Positions 20,734-29,908 of a DNA stretch of 64,000 nt are shown here, piece by piece. Position numbers and translations under genes: made by a program. The DNA comes from Armatimonadota bacterium (GTDB taxonomy: Bacteria > Armatimonadota > Fimbriimonadia > Fimbriimonadales > Fimbriimonadaceae). The DNA is taken from the NCBI GenBank assembly GCA_017303935.1, contig JAFLBD010000003.1:62001-126000 (forward strand), given 5' to 3'. The stretch's first letter is position 1; every line of letters begins with the position of its first letter. The notes under the pieces are model-generated. The model searched no databases and was not told the origin of the DNA. It saw only the letters and a program-made list of their open reading frames with translations.

Positions 20734-23343
20734 ATGCGATTTGACAAGATGACAATCAAAACTCAGGATGCGTTCAGGGACGCTCAAGCGATGGCGGTGC
20801 AGATGGAACACCTGGCCATTGATACCGAGCATGTGTTACTCGCGCTTCTGAACCAGGATGGCGGCATCACGTTGCCGATGCTTCAGCTTCTGGGGACAGA
20901 TTCGGGCGCGATTTCTACTGAACTTCAATCTGACCTTAACTCTCGGTCCAAGATTTCTGGCTCCGCCGCAACCTATGGGACGAGCATGACTGGACGTCTC
21001 CAACAAGTCTTCAACGACTCGTTCAACCTTGCCGACCAACTGCACGATGAGATCGTTTCGACAGAACATTTGCTCATCGCCATTGCCAAGGAGCCTGGCT
21101 TTAGCGGCACCTTGCTGAGGCGGCTCGGGGTCACCGACCAAGCACTCCTCAAGGCTCTGGAATCAGTGCGTGGAGGTCAGCGTGCAACCGACCCAAATGC
21201 TGAATCACGTTATCAGGCGCTTGAAAAGTACGGGGTGGACGTCACTGCAAAGGCTCGGCAGGGCAAGCTAGACCCAGTCATCGGTCGCGACGAAGAGATT
21301 CGGCGCGTCATCCAAGTTCTCAGTCGCCGGACGAAGAACAATCCCGTTCTGATCGGCGAGCCAGGAGTTGGAAAGACGGCGGTTGTTGAAGGGCTGGCCC
21401 AACGGGTCGTCAATAACGAAGTCCCGACCAGTCTGCAAGGCAAGCGCGTCATTAGCCTCGATCTCGGCGCGATGGTTGCTGGCGCAAAGTACCACGGAGA
21501 GTTCGAGGAGCGGCTCAAGGCCGTACTTGACGAGATCAAAAAGCACGAGGGCGAGATCATCCTCTTCATCGATGAATTGCACACGCTCGTCGGTGCAGGC
21601 AAGACCAGCGGAGCGCTGGACGCGGCGAACATGCTCAAGCCAATGCTGGCTCGGGGCGAACTCCGGTGCGTGGGCGCGACGACGCTAAACGAATATCGGC
21701 AATACATCGAAAAGGATGCTGCGCTTGAAAGGCGATTCCAAACCGTTCTGGTGGACGAACCGACGGTGGAAGAGACAATCTCGATTCTGCGAGGATTAAA
21801 GGAGCGGTACGAGATTCACCACCGAGTTCGAGTGACTGATTCGGCACTAGTGGCCGCTGCGACTTTGAGTAATCGCTACATCACCGATCGTTTCTTGCCA
21901 GACAAAGCAATCGACCTGATCGACGAAGCGGCGAGCAAGTTGAAGATCGAAATCGAGAGCGTCCCGACCGAAATCGACGAGATCCAACGGCAAGTCATCC
22001 AGTTGGAGATCGAACAGCAAGCTCTGAAGAAGGAGACCGACGAAGCAAGCAAGGATCGCTTGGTCAATATCGAATCCAAGCTCGCCGATCTTAGGGAGCA
22101 GCTAAGCCGCGAATCCGCCAAATGGAAATCGGAAAAAGAACGCATCGATAAGCTCAACGAGATCAAGTCTGAGCTGGAAAATGCAAAGTCGGAGCTCGAG
22201 CGGGCTCAACGTGAAGTTGATTTGAGCCGGGCCAGCGAATTGCAATATGGCGTGATACCTAAGTTGCAACAGCGCTTTGATGCTGCACAAACCGAACTTC
22301 ATGAGCTTCAAGCCGATGGCAAGATGCTTAAGGAAGAGGTTGAGGCCGATGAGATCGCTGAGGTGATCAGCAAGTGGACCGGAATTCCGGTCAGCAAGTT
22401 GCTCCAAGGCGAAATGGGCAAATTGCTGGTTCTAGAAGAAGAGCTAGGCAAACGCGTTGTAGGCCAAGGCGAGGCACTTCGCGCAGTGTCGGACGCTGTG
22501 CGGCGATCGCGCTCTGGGATATCGGACCCGAACCGCCCTATCGGCAGCTTCTTGTTCCTTGGGCCAACTGGCGTGGGCAAAACAGAGACCGCAAAGGCGC
22601 TGGCTTCGAATCTATTCAACGATGAAAAGGCGATGGTACGGATCGATATGAGCGAATATGGCGAGCGTCATTCCGTGAGCCGGTTGATCGGTGCGCCTCC
22701 TGGATATGTCGGTTATGAAGAAGGCGGCCAGCTCACTGAAGTCGTGCGGCGTCGACCTTATTGCGTCGTGCTTCTCGACGAGATCGAAAAGGCTCATCCC
22801 GAAGTGTTCAATGTGCTACTCCAGGTTCTCGACGATGGACGGTTGACGGACGGTCAAGGCCGAACGGTGAACTTCAAGAACACGGTGATCATCATCACGA
22901 GTAATTTGGGCTCGCAACATTACGGCGATATGGTGTTAGACCGCCAGAAGTTCGAGGACATTCGCCGAGAAGTCTTGGATGAAGTCCGACACTTCTTCCG
23001 ACCGGAGTTCTTGAACCGATTAGACGAACTGGTAGTGTTCCAACCACTCGGACCAAAGGAAATAAAGGACATTGTGTTGATCCAGCTGCAAAGCCTGAAA
23101 TCCAGGCTTGCCGAGCGAAAGATCGGATTGGATTTGAGCGACTCCGCGCTCTCGCATTTAGCAAGCGTCGGATTCGATCCTGTGTTTGGCGCGCGTCCGA
23201 TTCGCCGCGCGATTGAGCGTGAGATTCTCAATCCGCTATCGCAGAAGCTGATCAGTGGCGAGGTCAAGGATGGAGATCACGTGCTTCTCGAGCTAGAGAA
23301 CGGATCGCTTGAATTCCGCCCACAAGTAAAAAGTAACTCCTAA
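20734..23343 (+). CDS. clpB: ATP-dependent disaggregase ClpB
   Basis: 869 residues, full length for ClpB, preceded by AGGAGG. It is a hexameric AAA+ chaperone that rescues aggregated proteins with DnaK/DnaJ. The N-terminal Clp-N repeats cover residues 1-150. The first AAA+ module has Walker A GEPGVGKT (207-214) and [13 protein letters not shown] long coiled-coil M domain (about 400-530, Glu/Lys/Leu-rich) follows, which separates ClpB from ClpA/ClpC. The second AAA+ module has Walker A GPTGVGKT (610-617) and GYVGYEEGG. No HAIR or CIRCE operator was seen upstream, unlike dnaJ in this window. Confidence 0.97.
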   Translation: MRFDKMTIKTQDAFRDAQAMAVQMEHLAIDTEHVLLALLNQDGGITLPMLQLLGTDSGAISTELQSDLNSRSKISGSAATYGTSMTGRLQQVFNDSFNLADQLHDEIVSTEHLLIAIAKEPGFSGTLLRRLGVTDQALLKALESVRGGQRATDPNAESRYQALEKYGVDVTAKARQGKLDPVIGRDEEIRRVIQVLSRRTKNNPVLIGEPGVGKTAVVEGLAQRVVNNEVPTSLQGKRVISLDLGAMVAGAKYHGEFEERLKAVLDEIKKHEGEIILFIDELHTLVGAGKTSGALDAANMLKPMLARGELRCVGATTLNEYRQYIEKDAALERRFQTVLVDEPTVEETISILRGLKERYEIHHRVRVTDSALVAAATLSNRYITDRFLPDKAIDLIDEAASKLKIEIESVPTEIDEIQRQVIQLEIEQQALKKETDEASKDRLVNIESKLADLREQLSRESAKWKSEKERIDKLNEIKSELENAKSELERAQREVDLSRASELQYGVIPKLQQRFDAAQTELHELQADGKMLKEEVEADEIAEVISKWTGIPVSKLLQGEMGKLLVLEEELGKRVVGQGEALRAVSDAVRRSRSGISDPNRPIGSFLFLGPTGVGKTETAKALASNLFNDEKAMVRIDMSEYGERHSVSRLIGAPPGYVGYEEGGQLTEVVRRRPYCVVLLDEIEKAHPEVFNVLLQVLDDGRLTDGQGRTVNFKNTVIIITSNLGSQHYGDMVLDRQKFEDIRREVLDEVRHFFRPEFLNRLDELVVFQPLGPKEIKDIVLIQLQSLKSRLAERKIGLDLSDSALSHLASVGFDPVFGARPIRRAIEREILNPLSQKLISGEVKDGDHVLLELENGSLEFRPQVKSNS

Positions 23344-23353
23344 TGACTCCCAT

Positions 23354-23390
23354 ATTCCCGCCGAAGATAGAATCTCCGGCTGGAATTTTT
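23354..23390 (+). terminator. Probable terminator after clpB
   Basis: ATTCC-C-GCCG and CGGC-T-GGAAT form an interrupted stem followed by a T run. Confidence 0.6.
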
Positions 23391-23497
23391 GTGCCTGAAC
23401 AATATTCCTGGACGACTTCCGATAAACTAGCACCAAATTAGGAGGAACTCGGGGCATACCGACCGTCCGTAATTTTTGTCTGCTAGGGAAAAAGCAT

Positions 23498-26245
23498 ATG
23501 CGACTCAACAAAACCCTGTTTATTTCATTGGCGATGGTTGGAGTGTCCAGCATTGGACTCATCAGCCCCACAATTGCGCAATCTGAAACTGCTACAGCTG
23601 TAAAGGCAACACAAGCCGAGCCACCAAAGCGTGACCAACGCGCAGTGGATTACGAAAAGACCATCAAGGATCTGCAAAAGTTTGATGGCGCCTTCACGAT
23701 CTATCTCCGAAAGAAGGATGTTCTGGCGGAAATCGGAGAGGACAAGCTAGGCAAGATTTTCTGCCTTCAAGGTTCCTTCCACCACGGATTTAGCGAAGAC
23801 CCAGTCCAAGCTGGTTCTCCAATCGGCGGCAATGCAGTAGATGTCTTCCGGTTCGATAAGGCCGATGATTCAACCGTCTGGCTGGTCCGCCCAAATCTTT
23901 CGTACCGATGGGATTCGAGCGATCCACTTGGGCTCGCATCCGAGCGAAGCTTCCCTAAGGCAATTCTGGATGACTTCCGAATCGAAGGCTATAACCCAGA
24001 AACTAAGAAGTACTTAATCAACATCTCGTCGTTCATGACCGGCGATTTGCAACAACTGCCGATGATGATCACGATCCTCGGTGGCGGACAATACTCGCTT
24101 GATCGAGACAAGAGTGGCGTCGACAAGGTCATTCAAGGCGGAGACATCACCACCATCCGCATGAACCTGACTTACAACGGCCGCCCTAGCATGGGAGATA
24201 ACCCGCTGGCCGCACTTCTTGGCATGCAGTTCGTGAACCAAGCTGAAGACCCACGAAGCATGCCACTCAAGGTGACTTGGAGCATGTGGTTCCGTGACGA
24301 GAACAGCACCTACATGCCACGAGTCGCTGATCCTCGCGTTGGTTACTTCACCCAAGATTTCTGGTCTGTGGACAGGTTCTACCGACGCGACCGAACCCAA
24401 CGCTACATCAACCGATGGAACCTAGAGAAGAAGGATCCAAAGGCTGCGGTAAGCGAACCAGTCAAGCCGATTGTCTGGACCCTCGACCCTTCGATTCCTG
24501 CCAAATTCCGACCAGCATTCCGCGAAGGTGTGATGCGGTGGAACAAGGCATTTGACGCCCTCGGATACAAGAACGCTGTTCAAGTCGTCGAAGCTGATCC
24601 AAAGGACAAGGACTACGATCACGCCGATGCAAGGCGCAACGTCATCCGACTTACGATGACCCAGAATTCGGCCTACGCAATCGCATTGTTCCGAACCGAC
24701 CCGTTCACGGGTGAAATTCACAATGCAAGCGTCAACCTGGACGCCAACTTCTTGCATTACGTCAATCAAGAGTTCCTTCGATCGGTGATTCCTACCACTG
24801 CGATGGTGAAGGCTCGAACAGATTACGCACGACAAGGCCTCACGAAGTCCTTTGCAAATCTGCCTCAGCCATACGAAGTCGAAAACAACAACTTCGCTAA
24901 GGTGGGCAACACCAAGCTGAAGGAAATGCAGAAGCTCGGCTGGAGCACGATTGTTTGCGACCAAGCCAACTACGCTGTGCGTGATGCAGCGATGAAATAC
25001 CGAATGGCATTGGCAAACGGCATCAAGATGTCGCCTGATCAGTTCATTGACGATTACATCGCCGACGTGATTTGCCATGAAGTAGGTCACTGCATGGGCT
25101 TGCGACACAACTTCGTTGCTTCGACCAACTTGACCACGGCTCAGCTTGGAGATCCTGCTGCTGTTAAGGCAAACCAAGTCGCTGCTTCGGTGATGGACTA
25201 CACCCCAACCAACGTTGTGGCGATCCTCAACGGCAATGAAGAGTCGATGCACAACCACGGAGTTGGCCCATACGACGTGTTCGCGATCCAATATGGCTAT
25301 TCCGACAAGGCGGGCAACTCGCCAGACGCCGAGCGATTTGCGCTCTCGCAGATTGCTCGGAACGGTGGCCGACCTGGCTGCGGATTCATGACCGATGAAG
25401 ACGCCGACGGACTGGACCCATTTGTGAAGCGATTTGATCTTGCAAAGGATCCAATCAACTACATGGCGAAGGACATTCAATCCTCGCGCAAGGTCCGCCG
25501 ATGGGCTGTGGCAAACATGCCTCGAAATGGCGAATCCTACGCAGATCGAAACTCGTTGGTTCTGGGATCGATGCTGAATCAGATCAGTGGCCTTTCCAGC
25601 TTGGCTCCATTTGTGAGCGGCGTGGTTGGCAATCGAAACTTCCGAGGCGATGTTGACGAAAAGCCAACCCTCTCCCCGGTTCCAGCATCTGAAGCTCGCG
25701 CTGCGATGATGTTGATCACGAAGGAAGGCCTCTCGCTGGATTCAATAGATATTCCAGACAGCATCCTCAACAATCTCTCGCTTGACTACAACACCGGCGA
25801 CGGTAACCAGTTCACGGCTCCGATTCGTGGTCTGCTCGTCGGCACTCAAGCGAACCTCATGTTCCAACTTCTTTCGGTGGACACCATCGAAGGAGTGCTC
25901 GAAAATCAATTCAAGCAACCTGGCAATAAGAACGCATATACCATCGACGAGCACTATGGATTGCTTTCGTCGGCAGTGTTCGGCGAGCTTGGCAAGGGCA
26001 TGAACGTGAATTCGATCCGCCGAGAATTGCAAGCGTCGATGATCTACGCGTTGACGATTCAAGCTGGCACAAAGGGCATCTCTTCCGAAATCGCACGGTG
26101 CGCCAACGATCAGATCGACCGACTCGATTCTAAGTTGTCGGCTGCGATTGCTTCTGGCAGAATCGATTCGACGACCTCTTCGCACTACCGAGACTTGCGA
26201 CGAAAGATTGCAAGGTTCTCGAGCCGAATCGCCGTCGAACAATAA
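23498..26245 (+). CDS. Secreted zinc-dependent metalloprotease (DUF5117/DUF5118 type)
   Basis: 915 residues. A signal peptide ends near ISPTIAQ. The catalytic site HEVGHCMGLRH (His527, Glu528, His531, His537) is an extended HExxHxxGxxH metzincin-like zinc motif. The segment before it (IVWTLDPSIPAKFRPAFREG, then AFDALGYKNA) and the order of regions match the large outer-membrane-associated DUF5117/zinc protease family. The following SVMDYTPTNV may contain the Met-turn. The N-terminal 350 residues are beta-rich, and the C-terminal 300 are helical. It probably degrades proteins outside the cell or in the periplasm. It is monocistronic with a strong terminator. Confidence 0.88.
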   Translation: MRLNKTLFISLAMVGVSSIGLISPTIAQSETATAVKATQAEPPKRDQRAVDYEKTIKDLQKFDGAFTIYLRKKDVLAEIGEDKLGKIFCLQGSFHHGFSEDPVQAGSPIGGNAVDVFRFDKADDSTVWLVRPNLSYRWDSSDPLGLASERSFPKAILDDFRIEGYNPETKKYLINISSFMTGDLQQLPMMITILGGGQYSLDRDKSGVDKVIQGGDITTIRMNLTYNGRPSMGDNPLAALLGMQFVNQAEDPRSMPLKVTWSMWFRDENSTYMPRVADPRVGYFTQDFWSVDRFYRRDRTQRYINRWNLEKKDPKAAVSEPVKPIVWTLDPSIPAKFRPAFREGVMRWNKAFDALGYKNAVQVVEADPKDKDYDHADARRNVIRLTMTQNSAYAIALFRTDPFTGEIHNASVNLDANFLHYVNQEFLRSVIPTTAMVKARTDYARQGLTKSFANLPQPYEVENNNFAKVGNTKLKEMQKLGWSTIVCDQANYAVRDAAMKYRMALANGIKMSPDQFIDDYIADVICHEVGHCMGLRHNFVASTNLTTAQLGDPAAVKANQVAASVMDYTPTNVVAILNGNEESMHNHGVGPYDVFAIQYGYSDKAGNSPDAERFALSQIARNGGRPGCGFMTDEDADGLDPFVKRFDLAKDPINYMAKDIQSSRKVRRWAVANMPRNGESYADRNSLVLGSMLNQISGLSSLAPFVSGVVGNRNFRGDVDEKPTLSPVPASEARAAMMLITKEGLSLDSIDIPDSILNNLSLDYNTGDGNQFTAPIRGLLVGTQANLMFQLLSVDTIEGVLENQFKQPGNKNAYTIDEHYGLLSSAVFGELGKGMNVNSIRRELQASMIYALTIQAGTKGISSEIARCANDQIDRLDSKLSAAIASGRIDSTTSSHYRDLRRKIARFSSRIAVEQ

Positions 26246-26265
26246 GTCTCGCGGCAATCGACATC

Positions 26266-26302
26266 GTCCCTGCAGGCAGTTCTGCTTGCAGGGACTTTTT
26301 TT
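26266..26302 (+). terminator. Terminator after the metalloprotease gene
   Basis: GTCCCTGCA and TGCAGGGAC form a 9-bp stem with a 12-base loop followed by TTTTTTT. Confidence 0.9.
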
Positions 26303-26356
26303 GTTCTAAACTGTGTTTTCGTTTGGCCGTTTTCAAACGTATTTAAGAGGAGCGTT

Positions 26357-27352
26357 ATGCCTAATTTGCAAATCGACATGGATCAAGCACAATCGCTTGC
26401 GGAATCGCTTGGAACTTGGCTAGATGCTCTTGGTGCCCGGCAGACCAGTCACCAGCCGGTCAAGCCCGATCACTATCGTCCGTTTCATTGGCCACCCCAC
26501 CAGGTGAGCTTTGATTATCTTGTGCCAAACAGCGAATGGCATGGCCGGGCAGAAATGGTGGTCGATGGGGAAACGTATTCGGTCAGCGTCGCTCGGACTG
26601 GATTCGGGATATTCGGACGTTGCGATGCACTTCGCGCTGAAGCAAAATCGGACACCGAAGAAGGCATGATCAAGGCTTTGATCCAGACTGTCAAGCCGCT
26701 GCTCGCCCGCCGCAAATTGATTGGTGAATCGATTGAATCTGGAACGCCCTTCACGGGTTCATTCCGTGATCTCGATAATCTCTCCTTGCTGAAGCTATTC
26801 TTCTGTTCGGATCGCTCGGTGGCACACGACGCCCAGATTGAGATCGAAACGCGCGGCAACCTCGCTAACGTTGGTCCAGCGCTCATCACCATCCTCAACG
26901 AAACAAGGCACAAACACCGCAGGACAGCACAGTGGCTCGTATTAGATCTGTTCGAGGACTTGCCATCCTACTTCCCTACTGAAGAGGGACAAGCTCAAGC
27001 TCTCGAGGCGATCAAACAACTTCTCTGGACGGCGGAAGACGACTACGCCCGCACCGTGTATAAGGCAGGTGTGGTTCTCGGCGGGCATGTCTGCACCGAA
27101 GCGGCTGCGAACGTGATTTTGGAGTGTGTGGATTGCCCGAGCCGGATTGGAAGGCGGTCCGCAATGCACGCAAGTTTCCACCTTTGCGAATGGCTTCCTT
27201 CTCGAAGGCCCGACGTATTGCGCGCATTGCGTAAGTCGTCTGCTTCCGACAAAGAACCCATCCTTCAGAAATATTGTACGGCGCTCATAAAGGACATTGA
27301 GACCGAACAAATCGACCACGTCGCCGACCCGATTTTTCCCGACGAACCGTAA
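26357..27352 (+). CDS. Conserved-looking cytoplasmic protein, function unknown
   Basis: 331 residues, preceded by AAGAGGAG. No signal peptide or membrane segment. Residues 40-110 look like a small alpha/beta domain (VSFDYLVPNSEWHGRAEMVV, then GETYSVSVARTGFGIFG). Residues 150-310 are helical with a loose 40-residue periodicity that could be HEAT-like repeats. No catalytic motif was found. Its stop overlaps the start of the following DD-peptidase gene (TAATG), so the two are translationally coupled and may share a role in the envelope, but this is inference. Confidence 0.65.
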   Translation: MPNLQIDMDQAQSLAESLGTWLDALGARQTSHQPVKPDHYRPFHWPPHQVSFDYLVPNSEWHGRAEMVVDGETYSVSVARTGFGIFGRCDALRAEAKSDTEEGMIKALIQTVKPLLARRKLIGESIESGTPFTGSFRDLDNLSLLKLFFCSDRSVAHDAQIEIETRGNLANVGPALITILNETRHKHRRTAQWLVLDLFEDLPSYFPTEEGQAQALEAIKQLLWTAEDDYARTVYKAGVVLGGHVCTEAAANVILECVDCPSRIGRRSAMHASFHLCEWLPSRRPDVLRALRKSSASDKEPILQKYCTALIKDIETEQIDHVADPIFPDEP

Positions 27353-28683
27353 TGCTAACGACTTGCCTTGCACTCCTTTCCGCGGCTTCGACCGCAACTC
27401 TCTCTGAACGAATCGAACTTGCCTTAGACGATCCTGCCTTGGATGGCGCACTTGCTAGCGTGACTGTGATGGCTCCCAGCGGCGAAGTTTTGTTCGAACA
27501 GAATTCAGACAAGCGGGTGATGCCGGCAAGCAACCAAAAGATTCTCTCCTGCCTTTATGCGGCGGATAGCCTGGGGACAGCTTATGCCCCTGAAACTCAG
27601 GTTTGGGTGTGGCCCGATCTGATCACGATTTACTCTCCGGGGGACCCGAGCATGACGCTCGCCAAGTTGGTTGAGGCTTCTAAGCAATTACCCAATCGAA
27701 ATTTGCCGGTCAAGCTCGTTCAGGCGTATTCTCCAGGAGTCCCGCCGGGCTGGGAGTTTGATGATCTCATCAACCGATACGCCGCTCCCGTGAAGGCATT
27801 TACTGTTGACCAGGGCGCTTTCGCGCTGGAATCGGAGAAGGGCAAAATCGTGCCCTTGCCCCCACAGTACGGCATCAATGTGATCTTTACACCCAGCGCA
27901 TCGGCTGCTCAAGTCGACTACGATCTCGCTTCTGGCACAGTGCGCGTGAAGGGTGAGCTCGGGTCGAACCGTGCCTCGCTCGATACGCTTGCGCTACGAA
28001 ATCCGGACATCGTGGCAGGAAAGTTCTTTGGTCGCTCGGTAACAGCCGGAGTAGGCGTGCCGCGATCAATTCCAACTTTTCGTATCACGGGCGATATTCT
28101 CGCCAAGCAGCTTGGAGATTGTCTTGCACCGAGCGACAACCAATACGCTGAGCACATGTTGTTGATGGCGGCAAGTAGCAAAGGGCTGATCAAGAACCCA
28201 GCTGATCCCTATCCTGCCGCCCAACAGGGCCTCATTAAGTTTTTGACTCAAACCGTCGGCGTGAATGCTAAAGACATCCGCCCGGACGATGGAAGCGGGC
28301 TCAGCAGACATAACTTGGTCACCACCCGTGCGATCGCTCAGAGTTTGCGATGGGCCACGCAGCAACTGTGGTTCCCAGCGTTTGAAAACGGTCTTGCCGC
28401 ACCTGGCAAAGGGACCCTCAAATCACGTCTTCAAGGCAGTAGCTTCCGAGGCAAGACCGGCACGCTTGACATGGTTGTGGGACTGAGTGGATACGTTCTA
28501 ACCAAGAATGGCGAGCGCAGAATCGTGTCCATTATCATCAATCACGCCACCGAATCTTCGTCAAAAATACGGGAAATTGCGGATGGAATCGTGAGAATTG
28601 TGGAGAGTGACCTTGCCGATGGCACGGGAGTTGCGTACAGTGATCGACATGAAGTTCGACATGCGCTCCTTGTTTCCAACTAA
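27352..28683 (+). CDS. dacB: D-alanyl-D-alanine carboxypeptidase/endopeptidase, PBP4 type (S13)
   Basis: 443 residues. A short signal peptide precedes the penicillin-binding fold. The three active-site motifs are present: SNQK (Ser60, Lys63), SxN-type SGLSRHN, and KTGTLD. Between the first and second lies the extra domain usual for S13 enzymes (TFRITGDILAKQLGDCLAPSDN). It trims or cleaves peptidoglycan peptides outside the cytoplasmic membrane. The gene is slightly shorter than E. coli dacB. It overlaps the upstream unknown gene by one base and the next gene by 35 bases. Confidence 0.93.
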   Translation: MLTTCLALLSAASTATLSERIELALDDPALDGALASVTVMAPSGEVLFEQNSDKRVMPASNQKILSCLYAADSLGTAYAPETQVWVWPDLITIYSPGDPSMTLAKLVEASKQLPNRNLPVKLVQAYSPGVPPGWEFDDLINRYAAPVKAFTVDQGAFALESEKGKIVPLPPQYGINVIFTPSASAAQVDYDLASGTVRVKGELGSNRASLDTLALRNPDIVAGKFFGRSVTAGVGVPRSIPTFRITGDILAKQLGDCLAPSDNQYAEHMLLMAASSKGLIKNPADPYPAAQQGLIKFLTQTVGVNAKDIRPDDGSGLSRHNLVTTRAIAQSLRWATQQLWFPAFENGLAAPGKGTLKSRLQGSSFRGKTGTLDMVVGLSGYVLTKNGERRIVSIIINHATESSSKIREIADGIVRIVESDLADGTGVAYSDRHEVRHALLVSN

Positions 28684-28966
28684 GGCCCTGATTCTGCTCT
28701 TAGCAATCGGGTTTATAGATTTGGTTGCGACAGCGGTCCTGCACGCTAGAGGTCAGATCGTCGAGCTCAATCCGATCATGCGCCCATTGATCGAAACCAG
28801 CGAGTGGCTGTTCGCCTTGGTAAAGGGCATGACACTCGTGCTCGCCTGGTTGACGATGGTGCGAAACTCAAAGACTCACCTGGCTTTTATCCGACGAGCC
28901 TGCCTCGCAGGTAGCGGCGCATACATATTCATCTGGTGCGTCTGGTTCTTCTCCAGCGCGGGTTAG
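28649..28966 (+). CDS. Small membrane protein, DUF5658-like
   Basis: 105 residues from ATG 28649 (MKFDMRSLFPTK); ATG 28661 is an alternative. Three hydrophobic segments are seen. The segment FIDLVATAVLHARG, followed closely by ELNPIMRPLIE, matches the pattern of the DUF5658 family (Asp in helix 1, then ELNPLM). Function unknown. The start lies inside the end of dacB in another frame, indicating coupling. Confidence 0.65.
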   Translation: MKFDMRSLFPTKALILLLAIGFIDLVATAVLHARGQIVELNPIMRPLIETSEWLFALVKGMTLVLAWLTMVRNSKTHLAFIRRACLAGSGAYIFIWCVWFFSSAG

Positions 28967-29008
28967 TCACCAACCGAACCTGCCACCAGTGCGCCATACT
29001 GAAAACAG

Positions 29009-29908
29009 ATGGCTCGCCGGTACGCCGCTGCGGATATTGGATCAAACACCGTTCACCTCTTGGTGGCCGAGATCACCCCAACCGGCATTCGCCAATTGAT
29101 GAGTGAAAGCAATTGGCTCTCTCTCGGCGAAGTCGTCAGTCGCGAAAAGATCATCCCTCCCAAGGTCGAGCAATCTCTCATCGACTCGCTCAAGGTGTAT
29201 CGAAAAGCCGCGACCGAATTGGGCGCGCCAAAACTCCAAGTTTTCGCGACAGAGGCGATGCGCATAGCGCAGAACCACGAGGAAGTTCTGAAGAGGATTC
29301 GCACCGAATCTGGGGTGAATGTTGAAGTCATTTCCGCGATCCGCGAAGCAGAACTTTCTCTTCTGGGCACCTCGCTGGACACCCATTTTGACGGTCCGCA
29401 CCTGATGATCGAAGTCGGTGGAGGCAGCGTTCAAGTTGCGCTCTGCGAAGATGGCAAGATCCTAGATGAACATTCGCTCAGCATCGGCACAGGCCGCCTC
29501 AAAGCTAAGTTTAATCTGGAACAGCCGAGCAATCCCGAAGTTATCTCCCAGGTTCGGCATTATTGCCGCAGCCTGTTTGAGCGATGCCCGAAGCCGGAGC
29601 GGTTAGAAGGCGTGGTCGCAAGTGGCGGGGTGGCGAGGGGACTTTTGCGGGCGTTGCATCCAGATGGTGCACCGATTCTCCGATTATTTGAAGTGGATTA
29701 CCTCGTTCGATCGGTGGCGGAGTTAACAGAAAAACAAATCTGCCGCAGATTCCACGTCAAAGGCAAACGAGCTGGAACTCTTTTGTGTGGTTCCATCATC
29801 TTTCAAGAGATGTTGCGGCACTACTATCAAGACCGGTTCACCGTGAGCGAATTCGGCGTGAGAGAAGGTGCCGTCCTAGAACAAGCCAGCGAACCCGTTT
29901 TAAAATGA
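29009..29908 (+). CDS. ppx: Exopolyphosphatase / pppGpp phosphohydrolase family (Ppx/GppA)
   Basis: 299 residues, the short single-module form. The actin-like ATPase fold is shown by AAADIGSNTVHLLVAEI (phosphate loop 1), VFATEAMRIAQN, and IEVGGGSVQVAL (phosphate loop 2), then VVASGGVARGLLR. Catalytic Glu is expected in the region EAELSLLG. It removes terminal phosphate from polyphosphate, or hydrolyses pppGpp. Its stop overlaps the ppk start (ATGA), so synthesis and breakdown of polyphosphate are made from one mRNA. A CATACT box ends 8 bases before the ATG. Confidence 0.9.
   Translation: MARRYAAADIGSNTVHLLVAEITPTGIRQLMSESNWLSLGEVVSREKIIPPKVEQSLIDSLKVYRKAATELGAPKLQVFATEAMRIAQNHEEVLKRIRTESGVNVEVISAIREAELSLLGTSLDTHFDGPHLMIEVGGGSVQVALCEDGKILDEHSLSIGTGRLKAKFNLEQPSNPEVISQVRHYCRSLFERCPKPERLEGVVASGGVARGLLRALHPDGAPILRLFEVDYLVRSVAELTEKQICRRFHVKGKRAGTLLCGSIIFQEMLRHYYQDRFTVSEFGVREGAVLEQASEPVLK

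Noticed and set aside
24422-25480. A 352-codon minus-strand frame opposite the metalloprotease
   Set aside because: It is antisense to a clear protease with an intact zinc motif and shows no domain.
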